This document shows, piece by piece, positions 16,951 through 25,407 of a DNA stretch of 40,496 nucleotides (positions are counted from its first letter, which is position 1; each line of letters starts with the position of its first letter). The notes beneath the pieces are model-generated. The model saw only the letters and a program-made list of their open reading frames with translations. It was not told the DNA's origin and did no database searches. The DNA comes from Lachnospiraceae bacterium (GTDB lineage Bacteria; Bacillota; Clostridia; Lachnospirales; Lachnospiraceae). The stretch is taken from the NCBI GenBank assembly GCA_021770755.1, contig JAETQI010000040.1, forward strand, positions 1 to 40,496, read 5' to 3'. A program made the position numbers and the translations under genes.

Positions 16951-18081
16951 ATGCGCACCAACGCGAATATACAAGACCGGAAGGCATATATGAAAAATTA
17001 TGAGATCAGCTTTTTGAAGTTTATCTTTACGATTATAGTGATCTATAGTCATACAACGTCGTTTATGGATGAAGGGATGGAAACGATCAGGAGAAATTGT
17101 GGACAGTCAGGGTACTGGGCTGTTCATTTCTTTTTTATCGTATCTGGTTATTTGATGATCTCGCATTATTTTAAGAATAAACCTCAATTTCTTGCAGGAA
17201 AGGAGTCATGGAAATTTATAGAAAGAAAATTTAGATCAATTGCAATGCAATATTATGTGGCCTTTTTTATAAGTTTGTGCATATATTTGATAGTTTACAT
17301 ATACACAAATGATGAAAACACGGTATCAAAATTGATACAGATTGTTGTCGGAACCATACCAGAGTTTTTTGTGGTCAAACAGATAGGATTTAACGGTTCG
17401 CTGATGATGAATGGGGCGACGTGGTATATTTCTGCAATGCTCATTTGCATGATTCCATTATATTATATGCTCGTTAAAAACCCTGACTTTTTTCTCTACA
17501 TTTTTTCACCATTGGGTGCATTTTTGATATATGGCTTTCTTTACAATTATGAAAGTCCTATTTTGGCAAATAGTAAATTTGTCTGTTTTACTACAGGGGC
17601 TATCATACGCGCGTTTTGCGGATTATTATTCGGTGTATGCACATACCTGGTATCAGAGAAGATAAAGGAAATCATAATAAGCAGCAGACAGCAGAAATAT
17701 ATAACAATACTGGAAGCTGCAATATACATATTAATTTTTTACTCGCTGTTTACATCCGATAGAACAATAAAATATTGTTATACTGTAATGCTATTACTGC
17801 CCGTAGCGGTTGCGATAACTTTTAGTGGGAAAAGTCATATCAGAGACAAGTTTCATTGTAAGCTGTTTTATGGTTTGGATTCGATCTCATTAGCGCTGTA
17901 CTTGAATCACTGGCGGCCTATGAAAATGACAGAACTTATGTTTTCGGGGGGGGGGGGGTATACGTATAGTGTGGCAACAATGATAACGCTTACGCTGATA
18001 CAGGTTTGTATTTATTTTGGGATCATAAAAGCTGTGAAATTTATTCAAAAAGAAATGGATGATAAGAGCCGCGATACATAA
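16951..18081 (+). CDS. membrane acyltransferase 3 family protein with G13 tract
   Basis: A 376-residue integral membrane protein with about ten hydrophobic segments. ISFLKFIFTIIVIYSHT near the N-terminus is the motif region with the catalytic His, and WAVHFFFIVSGYLM is the second family block (OafA/WecH-like acyltransferase 3). Such enzymes acetylate or otherwise acylate surface sugars. Codons 333-336 are four Gly encoded by thirteen G (17946-17958) just before the last membrane helix. Twelve or fourteen G would cause stops within about 12 codons and remove that helix. As sequenced it is in frame (on). Ribosome site AGAGGAG lies 8 bases before the ATG. Last gene of the glycan cluster. Confidence 0.87.
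   Translation: MRTNANIQDRKAYMKNYEISFLKFIFTIIVIYSHTTSFMDEGMETIRRNCGQSGYWAVHFFFIVSGYLMISHYFKNKPQFLAGKESWKFIERKFRSIAMQYYVAFFISLCIYLIVYIYTNDENTVSKLIQIVVGTIPEFFVVKQIGFNGSLMMNGATWYISAMLICMIPLYYMLVKNPDFFLYIFSPLGAFLIYGFLYNYESPILANSKFVCFTTGAIIRAFCGLLFGVCTYLVSEKIKEIIISSRQQKYITILEAAIYILIFYSLFTSDRTIKYCYTVMLLLPVAVAITFSGKSHIRDKFHCKLFYGLDSISLALYLNHWRPMKMTELMFSGGGGYTYSVATMITLTLIQVCIYFGIIKAVKFIQKEMDDKSRDT
17946..17958 (+). repeat. G13 homopolymer tract in acyltransferase gene
   Basis: Thirteen consecutive G within codons for Gly333-336. Thirteen is in frame. Twelve leads to TGA 12 codons on, and fourteen to a TAG after GTA TAC GTA. Confidence 0.9.
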
Positions 18082-18167
18082 CCTTCCCATATACTTGTCA
18101 TTTGGCAGACCGCATGATAAAATTGTGGATAAATCAGAATACTTTTTGGAAAGGGTGTGGCGGTCGA

Positions 18168-19760
18168 ATGGGGAAGATGTTTAATGTGAATGGGGTCTGT
18201 ATACCGGGGCTGCATTATATGGTAGATCTAAAAGATAGGCTGGAAGCGATCAAAGGGATGGTTGATGCGGGACAGTATTTTGCGATCAATAAAGCGCGGC
18301 AGTATGGAAAGACCACTACATTGCGGGCGCTGGCGGGGTATCTTCAGGATACATACATGGTCATCAGTCTGGATTTCCAGCGGATGAGTTCTGCGGATTT
18401 TGCATCGGAATCTGCTTTTGTCAATGGCCTGGCGCGCGAGATTCTGAAAAAGGTCAGGCGCATGGAGTATGTACCAGAACCGGTAAAAGTCAGGTTGTCA
18501 GAATTGTCAGAGAACGCGAATACCAGCGTACGCATGGCAGATATATTTGAGTGTTTTAATAACTGGTGTGAACAGTCCGAGCAGCCTGTCGTCCTGCTGA
18601 TCGATGAGGTCGATACCGCAGCGGACAGTCAGGTCTTTCTGGATTTTCTGGCACAGCTCAGGGCGGATTATCTCGACAGAATGGAGCTGCCAACATTCCA
18701 GTCGGTGATCCTTGCCAGTGTGTATGACATCCGCAATATGAGGAACAAAGTGCGCAGGGAAAAAGAGCATAAACAGAACAGTCCATGGAATATTTCGGCT
18801 AAATTTCTTGTGGATATGAGTTTCTCGTCGGAAGAGATCGCAGGGATGCTGGATCAGTATGAGACAGACCATGATACAGGGATGAATGTCAGGGAAGTCT
18901 CGGATCAGATTTATGCGTATACTTCAGGTTATCCATATCTTGTATCTGTTTTGTGCAAATATATTGATGAGGAGATAACTGGAATTGAAGAATTTCCAAA
19001 CGGTGATGCAGCATGGACGAGAGTGGGTGTGCTGGCTGCGGTGAAACGTCTCCTTTCTGAAAAAAATACTTTGTTTGAATCGCTGATCGGGAAGCTGAAT
19101 GATTATCCACAGATGCGGGAGATGATATACATGCTTTTGTTTCAGGGACAGACCATTGCATACAATGCGGATGATCAGGCGATGGATATGTTGTTGATGT
19201 TTGGGTTTGTCAGGGTGGATCAGGAAACGGTGCAGCTTGCAAACCGCATATTTGAGATAAGATTGTATAATTATTTTCTGACACTGCCTGAGGTTCAGAG
19301 CGGAGAGATATACCGGCTGGCAATGCAAAATAAAAATCAGTTTATTCAGAAAGGGCAGTTGGATATGGAATGCATTCTTTCCAAATTTGTGGAGCACTTT
19401 GATGACGTATATGGGGATCAGGACAGGCAGTTTATGGAGGAGGATGGACGGCGGTATTTTATGCTGTATCTGAAACCGATCATCAATGGCACAGGAAATT
19501 ATTATGTCGAGGCTCGTACCAGAAATCAGGAACGCACGGATCTGATCATTCATTATCTTGGGATACAGTATATCATCGAAATGAAAATATGGCGCGGAAA
19601 TGCTTATAATGAACGTGGTGAGAAACAGCTTGTGGAGTATCTTGACCATTATCATCTCCAGAAGGGGTATATGCTCAGTTTTTCCTTCAATAAAACAAAA
19701 AAGACAGGTCTGAGAGAGATCAGGCTCGGGGATAAGATCCTGATCGAAGCAGTCGTGTAA
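18168..19760 (+). CDS. AAA-like ATPase with C-terminal PD-(D/E)XK nuclease-like domain
   Basis: A 530-residue protein of a family common in gut Clostridia. NKARQYGKTTTLRAL is a Walker-A-like loop and VVLLIDEVDTA the Walker B; TSGYPYLVSVLCKYI is a conserved sensor/helical region. At the end, RTDLIIHYLGIQYIIEMKIW carries the D and E-x-K residues of a PD-(D/E)XK nuclease fold. The start at 18168 (MGKMFNVNG) fits where family homology begins; upstream in-frame starts at 18102 and 18114 lack it. The function is unknown; members are often near mobile or defence genes. It lies 86 bases after the glycan cluster, at its boundary with housekeeping genes. Confidence 0.75.
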   Translation: MGKMFNVNGVCIPGLHYMVDLKDRLEAIKGMVDAGQYFAINKARQYGKTTTLRALAGYLQDTYMVISLDFQRMSSADFASESAFVNGLAREILKKVRRMEYVPEPVKVRLSELSENANTSVRMADIFECFNNWCEQSEQPVVLLIDEVDTAADSQVFLDFLAQLRADYLDRMELPTFQSVILASVYDIRNMRNKVRREKEHKQNSPWNISAKFLVDMSFSSEEIAGMLDQYETDHDTGMNVREVSDQIYAYTSGYPYLVSVLCKYIDEEITGIEEFPNGDAAWTRVGVLAAVKRLLSEKNTLFESLIGKLNDYPQMREMIYMLLFQGQTIAYNADDQAMDMLLMFGFVRVDQETVQLANRIFEIRLYNYFLTLPEVQSGEIYRLAMQNKNQFIQKGQLDMECILSKFVEHFDDVYGDQDRQFMEEDGRRYFMLYLKPIINGTGNYYVEARTRNQERTDLIIHYLGIQYIIEMKIWRGNAYNERGEKQLVEYLDHYHLQKGYMLSFSFNKTKKTGLREIRLGDKILIEAVV

Positions 19761-19801
19761 AAAATGTTTGCAAAAATACGGATATACACGTATACAAGTT
19801 A

Positions 19802-19831
19802 TTGACAGAATGGGAATCTATGTTATATAGT
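19802..19831 (+). promoter_or_regulatory. sigma-A promoter of aminotransferase gene
   Basis: TTGACA (19802-19807) and TATAGT (19826-19831) with an 18-base gap; TATATA at 19824-19829 is an alternative with a 16-base gap. The start codon is about 105 bases downstream, leaving a leader with a short TACAAAA/TTTTGTA hairpin (19875-19892). Confidence 0.65.
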
Positions 19832-19935
19832 AGGAAAGGAACTGTGAGAAACTGTTTTTTGAGGAAAAATGGTATACAAAAGTATTTTTGTACGTAGTAT
19901 GACAATGGCGTATGAATGATGGAGGTTATGAGAAA

Positions 19936-21219
19936 ATGAAAGCATACAAGGATTTGAGTAAGGAAGAATTGCGTGCACTTCAGACGGAGCTTCAGGCAGA
20001 ATATGAGAAGTTAAAGGAATCAGACATAAAACTCGACATGTCGCGCGGAAAACCGGCGGCAGACCAGCTCGATCTGTCTGTCGACATGCTCGACGTACTC
20101 AATAGCAAGTCTGTGTTCAAGGGTGAAGATAAAGTGGATCTCAGAAATTACGGTGCCTTTGACGGGATCAGGGAAGCGAAGGCGCTCTTTGCGGAACTCA
20201 TGGAATGTCCTGTCGACCATGTGATGGTATTTGGCAATTCGAGCCTGAGTATCATGTACGATCTGGTCTCGAGAGCGATGGTGCACGGGATCGGAGGCAA
20301 CACGCCGTGGTGTAAACAGGAGAAGGTAAAGTTCCTGTGCCCTGTTCCGGGGTATGACAGACATTTTGCCATCACCGAGAGCTTCGGCATCGAGATGATC
20401 AACATTCCGATGGACGAGAACGGGCCGGATATGGATCTGGTGGAAAAGTATGTCAACAATGACGCGGCTGTCAAGGGGATCTGGAATGTTCCGAAGTATA
20501 CGAACCCGGCGGGGGTTGTGTACTCTGACGAGGTGGTGAGGCGGTTTGCGAATTTAAAGCCTGCAGCGCCTGATTTCAGGATCTATTGGGACAATGCGTA
20601 TGCGTTCCATCATGTCTATGTGGACAACAAGGCGGAGATGCTCAACATCGTGACAGAATGTGAGAAGGCGGGAAATCCCGATATGTATTATCAGGTCTGC
20701 TCGACATCGAAGGTTACATTCCCAGGCGCGGGCGTGGCGGCGCTGATCACTTCGCCTGCAAATCTTGCGGAAGTGAAAAAGACAGTGAGCCTGCAGACGA
20801 TCGGCTTTGACAAGATCAATCAGATGCGCCATGTGATGTATTTTAAGAACGCGGCGGGCGTGCACGCGCATATGGAGAAGCATGCGGCGCTGTTGAAGCC
20901 GAAGTTTGAGGCGGTTCTGGACTGTCTTGAGAAGGAGCTTGGCGGACTGGGGATCGGAAGCTGGATCAGGCCGCTCGGCGGATATTTTATCGCTTTTGAT
21001 ACACTGGAGGGCTGTGCAAAACGCGTTGTGGCGCTCTGCAAGGAGGCAGGCGTGGTGATGACACCGGCAGGCTCCACCTACCCGTACATGAAAGATCCTG
21101 CGGACACGAGTATCCGTATCGCGCCGACGCTGCCGACACCGGAAGAGCTCAAACAGGCGTGCGCAGTGTTTGTGCTCTGCGTGAAGATGGCTTCTGTCGA
21201 GAAGTTTTTGGCGGAATAG
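19936..21219 (+). CDS. class I aminotransferase, aspartate aminotransferase-like
   Basis: A 427-residue PLP enzyme resembling the Ic-type aspartate aminotransferases (PF12897-like family). Recognisable parts are DMSRGKPAADQLDLS (substrate loop), VFGNSSLSIMYDL (PLP phosphate site), IWNVPKYTNPAGVVYSD, IYWDNAYAFHHVY (PLP pyridine contacts) and QVCSTSKVTFPGAGVAAL (Schiff-base Lys in STSK). The C-terminal RPLGGYFIAFDT and SIRIAPTLPT complete the small domain. GGAGG at 19921-19925 supports the ATG at 19936 over 19912. It has its own promoter and terminator, and a more GC-rich composition than the glycan cluster. It is probably a core amino-acid gene. Confidence 0.87.
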   Translation: MKAYKDLSKEELRALQTELQAEYEKLKESDIKLDMSRGKPAADQLDLSVDMLDVLNSKSVFKGEDKVDLRNYGAFDGIREAKALFAELMECPVDHVMVFGNSSLSIMYDLVSRAMVHGIGGNTPWCKQEKVKFLCPVPGYDRHFAITESFGIEMINIPMDENGPDMDLVEKYVNNDAAVKGIWNVPKYTNPAGVVYSDEVVRRFANLKPAAPDFRIYWDNAYAFHHVYVDNKAEMLNIVTECEKAGNPDMYYQVCSTSKVTFPGAGVAALITSPANLAEVKKTVSLQTIGFDKINQMRHVMYFKNAAGVHAHMEKHAALLKPKFEAVLDCLEKELGGLGIGSWIRPLGGYFIAFDTLEGCAKRVVALCKEAGVVMTPAGSTYPYMKDPADTSIRIAPTLPTPEELKQACAVFVLCVKMASVEKFLAE

Positions 21220-21236
21220 CAGACGGACAATATGAG

Positions 21237-21272
21237 ATCCCCCAAAGCATTGCTGCTCTGGGGGATTTTTCT
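21237..21272 (+). terminator. intrinsic terminator after aminotransferase
   Basis: ATCCCCC (21237-21243) pairs with GGGGGAT (21260-21266), with an inner AGCA/TGCT pairing, followed by TTTTTCTTT. It lies between convergent genes. Confidence 0.85.
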
Positions 21273-21275
21273 TTA

Positions 21276-21362
21276 TGCACACGGGCACCCAGAGGAAGAT
21301 TGTCAGCATGCGCTGACGGGTGCCCGGCGCACGAGTAGGGGAAGATAGCTCTTACCTACTCG
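21276..21362. repeat. two-hairpin dispersed repeat, copy 3
   Basis: Outer stem CGGGCACCC (21282-21290) with GGGTGCCCG (21318-21326), inner stem GTCAGC/GCTGAC, and a conserved AGAGGAA between. The second hairpin is CGAGTAGG (21332-21339) with CCTACTCG (21355-21362), followed by ATCATTTTTT. It fills the gap between the aminotransferase terminator and the convergent MATE gene. Confidence 0.75.
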
Positions 21363-21363
21363 A

Positions 21364-22740
21364 TCATTTTTTCCAGTCCAGGATCCGGTTCAGGCGCGTA
21401 AAGAGCATGGTTCCTGTCACTGTCGCCGCGATGATGTCACTGACGGGTTCCGCCACGAACACGGCAAATACCTTATTGGAGAAAAAGAGCGGCAGGATAA
21501 AGATCAGCGGGATCAGGAGTACCAGCTTGCGCAGGCATGCCATGAGCAGGCTGATCTTTGCCTGGCCAAGCGCCATAAAGGTCTGCTGGCAGGCGATCTG
21601 TACGCCGGTGGAAAAGATTCCTGCCATATAGATCCTCATCGCCCATACGGTATAGGTCACTAACGTTTCATCGCTGCTGAATATGTTGGCAAAAAATCGT
21701 GGCACGATCATCAGGAGCAGCCACATAATGCTGGTATAGATCACACATGCGGCAAACTGACAGCCAAACGCCTGCTTTACCCGTTCTTTTTTGCCTGCGC
21801 CGAAATTGTAGCTCATGATCGGCTGGCCGCCCTGGCAGATGCCCTGCAGCGGCAGGGTGACAAGCTGGTTGCAGGAGGATATGATCGTCATGGCGCCCAC
21901 TGCCACATCGCCCCCGTAACGGGACAGGCTGCTGTTAAAACTGATGTTCAGGATGCTTTCCGTGCTGAGCATCACAAAGGTGGAGATGCCTAATCCCAGG
22001 CAGGGGAGGATCACCTGGGGGTCTATCTTCATATCCGGCAGGGTGAGGCGGAGCAGGGTTTTGGAGCCCCGCAGGAAACGGATCACCCACACTGCACTGA
22101 CGGCCTGGCTCAGCACTGTTGCGATCGCCGCGCCCTGGACGCCCATGTCGAGCACGAAGATCAGGATGGGGTCGAGAATGATATTGCACACCGCGCCGAC
22201 CACAGTGGTCGCCATGCTGATCCTTGCAAATCCCTGTGTGGTGATGAAAGGATTCAGCCCCATCACGATCATCACAAAGATCGTTCCCAGAATGTAGATG
22301 CGCGCATAGGAAAGCGCGTAGGGAAGCGTTACATCGCTTGCACCAAAAAGCCGCAGGAGCTGGGGGGCGAACAGATAAAATAACAGGGTCAGGAGCACGG
22401 CAAAGAACAGGAGCACGGAAAAACAGTTTCCGAGGATCTTCTGCGCCCCCTCGCGATCCTGTTTTCCCATGGCGATCGCTGCCCTGGGCGCCCCGCCTGA
22501 GCCTGCCAGCATGGCAAAGGCGTTGATCATCATCAGGATCGGCAGAAAGAGTCCCACCCCTGTCAGCGCGTCCGCCCCTGCGCCTGGTATATGGCCGATG
22601 TAGATCCGGTCCACGATGTTATACAGCATGTTGATCAACTGCGCTACGACTGCCGGGATCGCCAGATTGAGCATCAGCTTTGGAATACTGCCGCTTGCCA
22701 TGTCCTGCTTTTTCTTATCGTTTGTCATCTTGTCTGTCAT
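21364..22740 (-). CDS. MATE family multidrug/metabolite exporter
   Basis: A 458-residue protein with 12 predicted membrane segments in two homologous halves. LMLNLAIPAVVAQLINMLYNIVDR in the first half and the corresponding ITIISSCNQLVTLPLQGICQ then GGQPIMSYNFGAGKK are MATE hallmarks. These proteins export cationic drugs or metabolites using Na+ or H+ gradients. The ATG at 22740 is preferred to the upstream GTG at 22749, which is too close to the AAGGAAAGG ribosome site. A promoter reading leftward lies at 22821-22850. Substrate unknown. It is convergent with the aminotransferase and downstream of the BlaR1-like gene, but probably transcribed independently. Confidence 0.9.
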   Translation of the reverse strand: MTDKMTNDKKKQDMASGSIPKLMLNLAIPAVVAQLINMLYNIVDRIYIGHIPGAGADALTGVGLFLPILMMINAFAMLAGSGGAPRAAIAMGKQDREGAQKILGNCFSVLLFFAVLLTLLFYLFAPQLLRLFGASDVTLPYALSYARIYILGTIFVMIVMGLNPFITTQGFARISMATTVVGAVCNIILDPILIFVLDMGVQGAAIATVLSQAVSAVWVIRFLRGSKTLLRLTLPDMKIDPQVILPCLGLGISTFVMLSTESILNISFNSSLSRYGGDVAVGAMTIISSCNQLVTLPLQGICQGGQPIMSYNFGAGKKERVKQAFGCQFAACVIYTSIMWLLLMIVPRFFANIFSSDETLVTYTVWAMRIYMAGIFSTGVQIACQQTFMALGQAKISLLMACLRKLVLLIPLIFILPLFFSNKVFAVFVAEPVSDIIAATVTGTMLFTRLNRILDWKK

Positions 22741-22820
22741 TTGCCGCACCGTTTCCTTTCCTTCTCACGTATGTTTTTTTCGTTTTGCTGTCTTTTTGAA
22801 GATTCAATGCTATATAAGAG

Positions 22821-22850
22821 AGTGTACCATTACTGTGTTTAAGATGTCAA
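22821..22850 (-). promoter_or_regulatory. promoter of MATE gene
   Basis: On the minus strand TTGACA (22850-22845) is followed after 18 bases by TACACT (22826-22821). The start codon is about 80 bases downstream. Confidence 0.55.
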
Positions 22851-22876
22851 ATTTTTTCTGAATATTGAGAAGGCAG

Positions 22877-24676
22877 TCAAAATAGATTTTCAGATAAGAC
22901 CGCAGAAAAAATCTTCTTCCCATCGTTGTGTGCTTTTCTGATCCAGTCCTGCTGTTCTTTCTCTGTCATGTACGGAATAAGAATAGTAAAGCGGGCAACG
23001 TCATCTGCGGCATAATATTTTTCAGCGTACTGCTCTATGGTATCTGGCTGCATATAATTCAGTAATGCAGAAAAGAAATTTGTTTTTCCGTCCTGATCTG
23101 CTTTATCTGCATATACAGAGATCAGGTCATTATCCATGTATCCGATCACTGCTGAGAAGAATGCAGACTGATCAGCCTCATATATTTTTTGATACCACTC
23201 TGTTTGCTCTGTTGTGCTTAACAATGAAAAGAGTGCAGCAAAACCGTAAACATCTCCGTCCTGATAAAATTTCTCCCTCAATGCTGTCATATCCTTATCG
23301 CCTGCATAGATCACCTTTGTGATAACGGGTGTTTCTATTGCCGGATAGGTGTTTATGTTTTTTAGATACGATATTAGACCAGATGCGGCAGCGATCACCC
23401 TTTGATCAGCGATATGATCCTTTGAAGTATCGGTAAAATATACTTTCATCGCCGTGCCGTCTTCCAAAACGAATTCTGTCTGGGCAAAATACGCGTCACC
23501 GTACACGTTCCAGCCTATCTCGATAATGTAAGAATCATAGAAATAGCCATGTTGTGTATAGATAGATCTGTAATTTTCATCATCACTGATGGATATTCCG
23601 GATTCTTCCATGCTCTGTTCGCTCTGTTCCTGCTCCTGCATTTCCTTTTCCTGCATCTGACCTGGTGCAGCATACGCGCCGGCTGCTGCAAAGCAGATGC
23701 AAAGTGTAAAAGTGAAAAGAGCGGTGATCATTTTCACTGATTTTGATTTTCTGTTTGTTCTCATGATGGCACCTAACCTTTCTTTTAGTTGTTCAGCACT
23801 TTCCGTTAAAGTAACGGATGCCAAAGTGTTTTTATATTGTTGACCTGTTGTTACAAATGAGATCAGCATATCTCCATATTCACGTTTTGCCTTATCACCC
23901 AATAGGGATACAACTGTCTCGTCACATGACAATTCACATGTTCTGTTCACCTCCTTTTCCAGCAAGTACACAAAGGGATTAAACCAATGGACGCAGGCGG
24001 CAGTCTGGATCAGCCATTTGTAATACATATCTTTCCTTTTACAGTGGATCAGTTCGTGCGTAAAAATATAGGATAATTCTTTTTCTTCCAGTTCTCTGAC
24101 TGGCAGAATAATGTCCGGATGAATGAAACCGGTCATCATAGGGGAATGGATCAGCGCATTTTGATATAATCCGACTTTTGCCCGGATCTTTAGCTTTTCT
24201 TCACAGTCTGACAGCAGATTTAAGAGCTTAATGTCTGAAACTTCGTTATTTCCAGCTTTCATGTGTTGGATAAAGCACTGATAAATGGTTATCTTTCGTA
24301 TAAAAAGGACAAATGCTAAAGTCGACCATGTAAAAAATAAGTAAGGAATTATGTCAGGTGCATCTGTGCCGGGATCTGTATTTGTCTGTGTTCTGACTGG
24401 CTCATTGCAGTTTATGCCTGCTGTGTCTGCCATATTGGGAGTGACTTGTTTTTCGTCTGTTATCTCTGTTTCATTGAATTTCTCAAACAGGCTTCCAACG
24501 ATCGTAGTATCTGGCGTGATCGGAAGCAGAAAGCGGAGCACGACAATGATCCAGATATAATACTGCCAATGCTGACTGAACCTGTTTTTGTAAAATGGTT
24601 TTGATCCCCGGATAAGCAGTAGCAGCAATGTACCGGAAACGGACAGTGATAATAATGTTTTTATAAATGCATTCAT
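22877..24676 (-). CDS. BlaR1-like M56 family membrane metallopeptidase
   Basis: A 599-residue receptor. The N-terminal half has three to four membrane helices around a gluzincin site: HELIH (207-211) and ELSCDE (248-253) supply the zinc ligands and catalytic Glu. Another helix (about 314-336) precedes an outside domain with a Gln/Glu-rich linker (QEKEMQEQEQSEQS). The outer domain is not penicillin-binding-like; it contains repeated short segments such as FFSAxLxYM and AxFTILIPYM, so the ligand is unknown. Classical BlaR1 cleaves the BlaI repressor, but no blaI gene adjoins it. A pair of 20-base direct repeats lies just upstream as a likely operator. Confidence 0.85.
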   Translation of the reverse strand: MNAFIKTLLSLSVSGTLLLLLIRGSKPFYKNRFSQHWQYYIWIIVVLRFLLPITPDTTIVGSLFEKFNETEITDEKQVTPNMADTAGINCNEPVRTQTNTDPGTDAPDIIPYLFFTWSTLAFVLFIRKITIYQCFIQHMKAGNNEVSDIKLLNLLSDCEEKLKIRAKVGLYQNALIHSPMMTGFIHPDIILPVRELEEKELSYIFTHELIHCKRKDMYYKWLIQTAACVHWFNPFVYLLEKEVNRTCELSCDETVVSLLGDKAKREYGDMLISFVTTGQQYKNTLASVTLTESAEQLKERLGAIMRTNRKSKSVKMITALFTFTLCICFAAAGAYAAPGQMQEKEMQEQEQSEQSMEESGISISDDENYRSIYTQHGYFYDSYIIEIGWNVYGDAYFAQTEFVLEDGTAMKVYFTDTSKDHIADQRVIAAASGLISYLKNINTYPAIETPVITKVIYAGDKDMTALREKFYQDGDVYGFAALFSLLSTTEQTEWYQKIYEADQSAFFSAVIGYMDNDLISVYADKADQDGKTNFFSALLNYMQPDTIEQYAEKYYAADDVARFTILIPYMTEKEQQDWIRKAHNDGKKIFSAVLSENLF

Positions 24677-24705
24677 TTTTTCTCCAATATTGTGTCATCA
24701 TTATT

Positions 24706-24752
24706 TTATATTAACGCTTTGTAGGCATACATTTATATTAACACTATGTAGG
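24706..24752 (-). promoter_or_regulatory. direct-repeat operator upstream of BlaR1-like gene
   Basis: Two copies of TTATATTAACRCTWTGTAGG lie at 24706-24725 and 24733-24752, differing at two positions, with a 27-base period. They end 30 bases before the start codon at 24676, so they overlap the expected promoter. The TGTAG half-sites resemble BlaI/MecI half-sites (TACA/TGTA), but the tandem rather than inverted order is unusual. Confidence 0.6.
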
Positions 24753-24794
24753 TGACATTGCAATACTGAAAATGAAAAAATTTCCGTTCTCAAT

Positions 24795-24843
24795 AAACAG
24801 TATAAAACAGTTGACAACAGATAAATACTGTTATATACTGTTT
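24795..24843 (+). promoter_or_regulatory. promoter of GntR-ABC operon within nested operator palindrome
   Basis: TTGACA (24811-24816) and TATACT (24834-24839) are exactly 17 bases apart. AAACAGTATA (24795-24804) and TATACTGTTT (24834-24843) are perfect inverted arms, with nested ACAGT/ACTGT. The arms cover both promoter boxes, so the adjacent YtrA-type GntR protein is the likely autorepressor. Confidence 0.75.
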
Positions 24844-24978
24844 GTTAAGAGAAGGAATCAAACTTTTCTGACAGTTCATGAACAGATAATGCAGGGTTCT
24901 GTGTCCGGGAAACTGTGGATGCAGTGTGAAAACACCGGATCTGGAACGGATCCCTGGCGGATAAAGGATGTGGAATAG

Positions 24979-25353
24979 ATGAATCTGATAATCAACCATT
25001 CTTCGATGCAGCCTGTCTACGAGCAGATCGTGTGTCAGATCAAGGATAAGATCATACACGGGGAATTGATCGAGGAGACGATGCTCCCGTCTGTGAGGAC
25101 GCTCGCAAAGGAGATCAAAGTCAGTGCGCTCACGGTCAAAAAGGCATACGACCAGTTGGAGGAGGAGGGCTTTGTCGTCACAGTGCACGGCAAGGGAAGC
25201 TTTGTGGCGTGCGCCTGCCAGGCGCAGATGCTCGAGGAGAAAAAGAAGGAAGTGGAGGCAGCGTTTGAGCAGACGATCAGAAAGGCGCGTAGCTGCGGTA
25301 TGGAGGACAGTGAGATAAGGGAGCTGTTTGAGATCGTGCTGGAAGATGTATAG
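24979..25353 (+). CDS. GntR family regulator, YtrA subfamily
   Basis: A 124-residue protein: an N-terminal winged helix (QPVYEQIVCQIKDKIIHGEL, then LPSVRTLAKEIKVSALTVKK and GFVVTVHGKGSFVA) and a short C-terminal dimerisation helix, as in YtrA-type regulators. Such proteins repress ABC-transporter operons and respond to cell-envelope antibiotics or unknown ligands. The promoter 130 bases upstream is wrapped by an inverted repeat likely bound by this protein. The ABC ATPase gene follows. AAGGATG at 24964-24970 serves as ribosome site. Confidence 0.92.
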   Translation: MNLIINHSSMQPVYEQIVCQIKDKIIHGELIEETMLPSVRTLAKEIKVSALTVKKAYDQLEEEGFVVTVHGKGSFVACACQAQMLEEKKKEVEAAFEQTIRKARSCGMEDSEIRELFEIVLEDV

Positions 25354-25407
25354 AAGGATAGGAACGCATAGAAGATAGAAAGAACCATGAGAGAGGAAGT
25401 GTTTGGA

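Noticed and set aside
20554-21309. 251-residue minus-strand open frame
   Set aside because: It is antisense to the aminotransferase, rich in His/Arg/Cys, and runs through the terminator.
24772-24978. 68-residue open frame before the GntR gene
   Set aside because: It starts upstream of the strong promoter at 24811-24839 and spans the operator; no ribosome site precedes its ATG.
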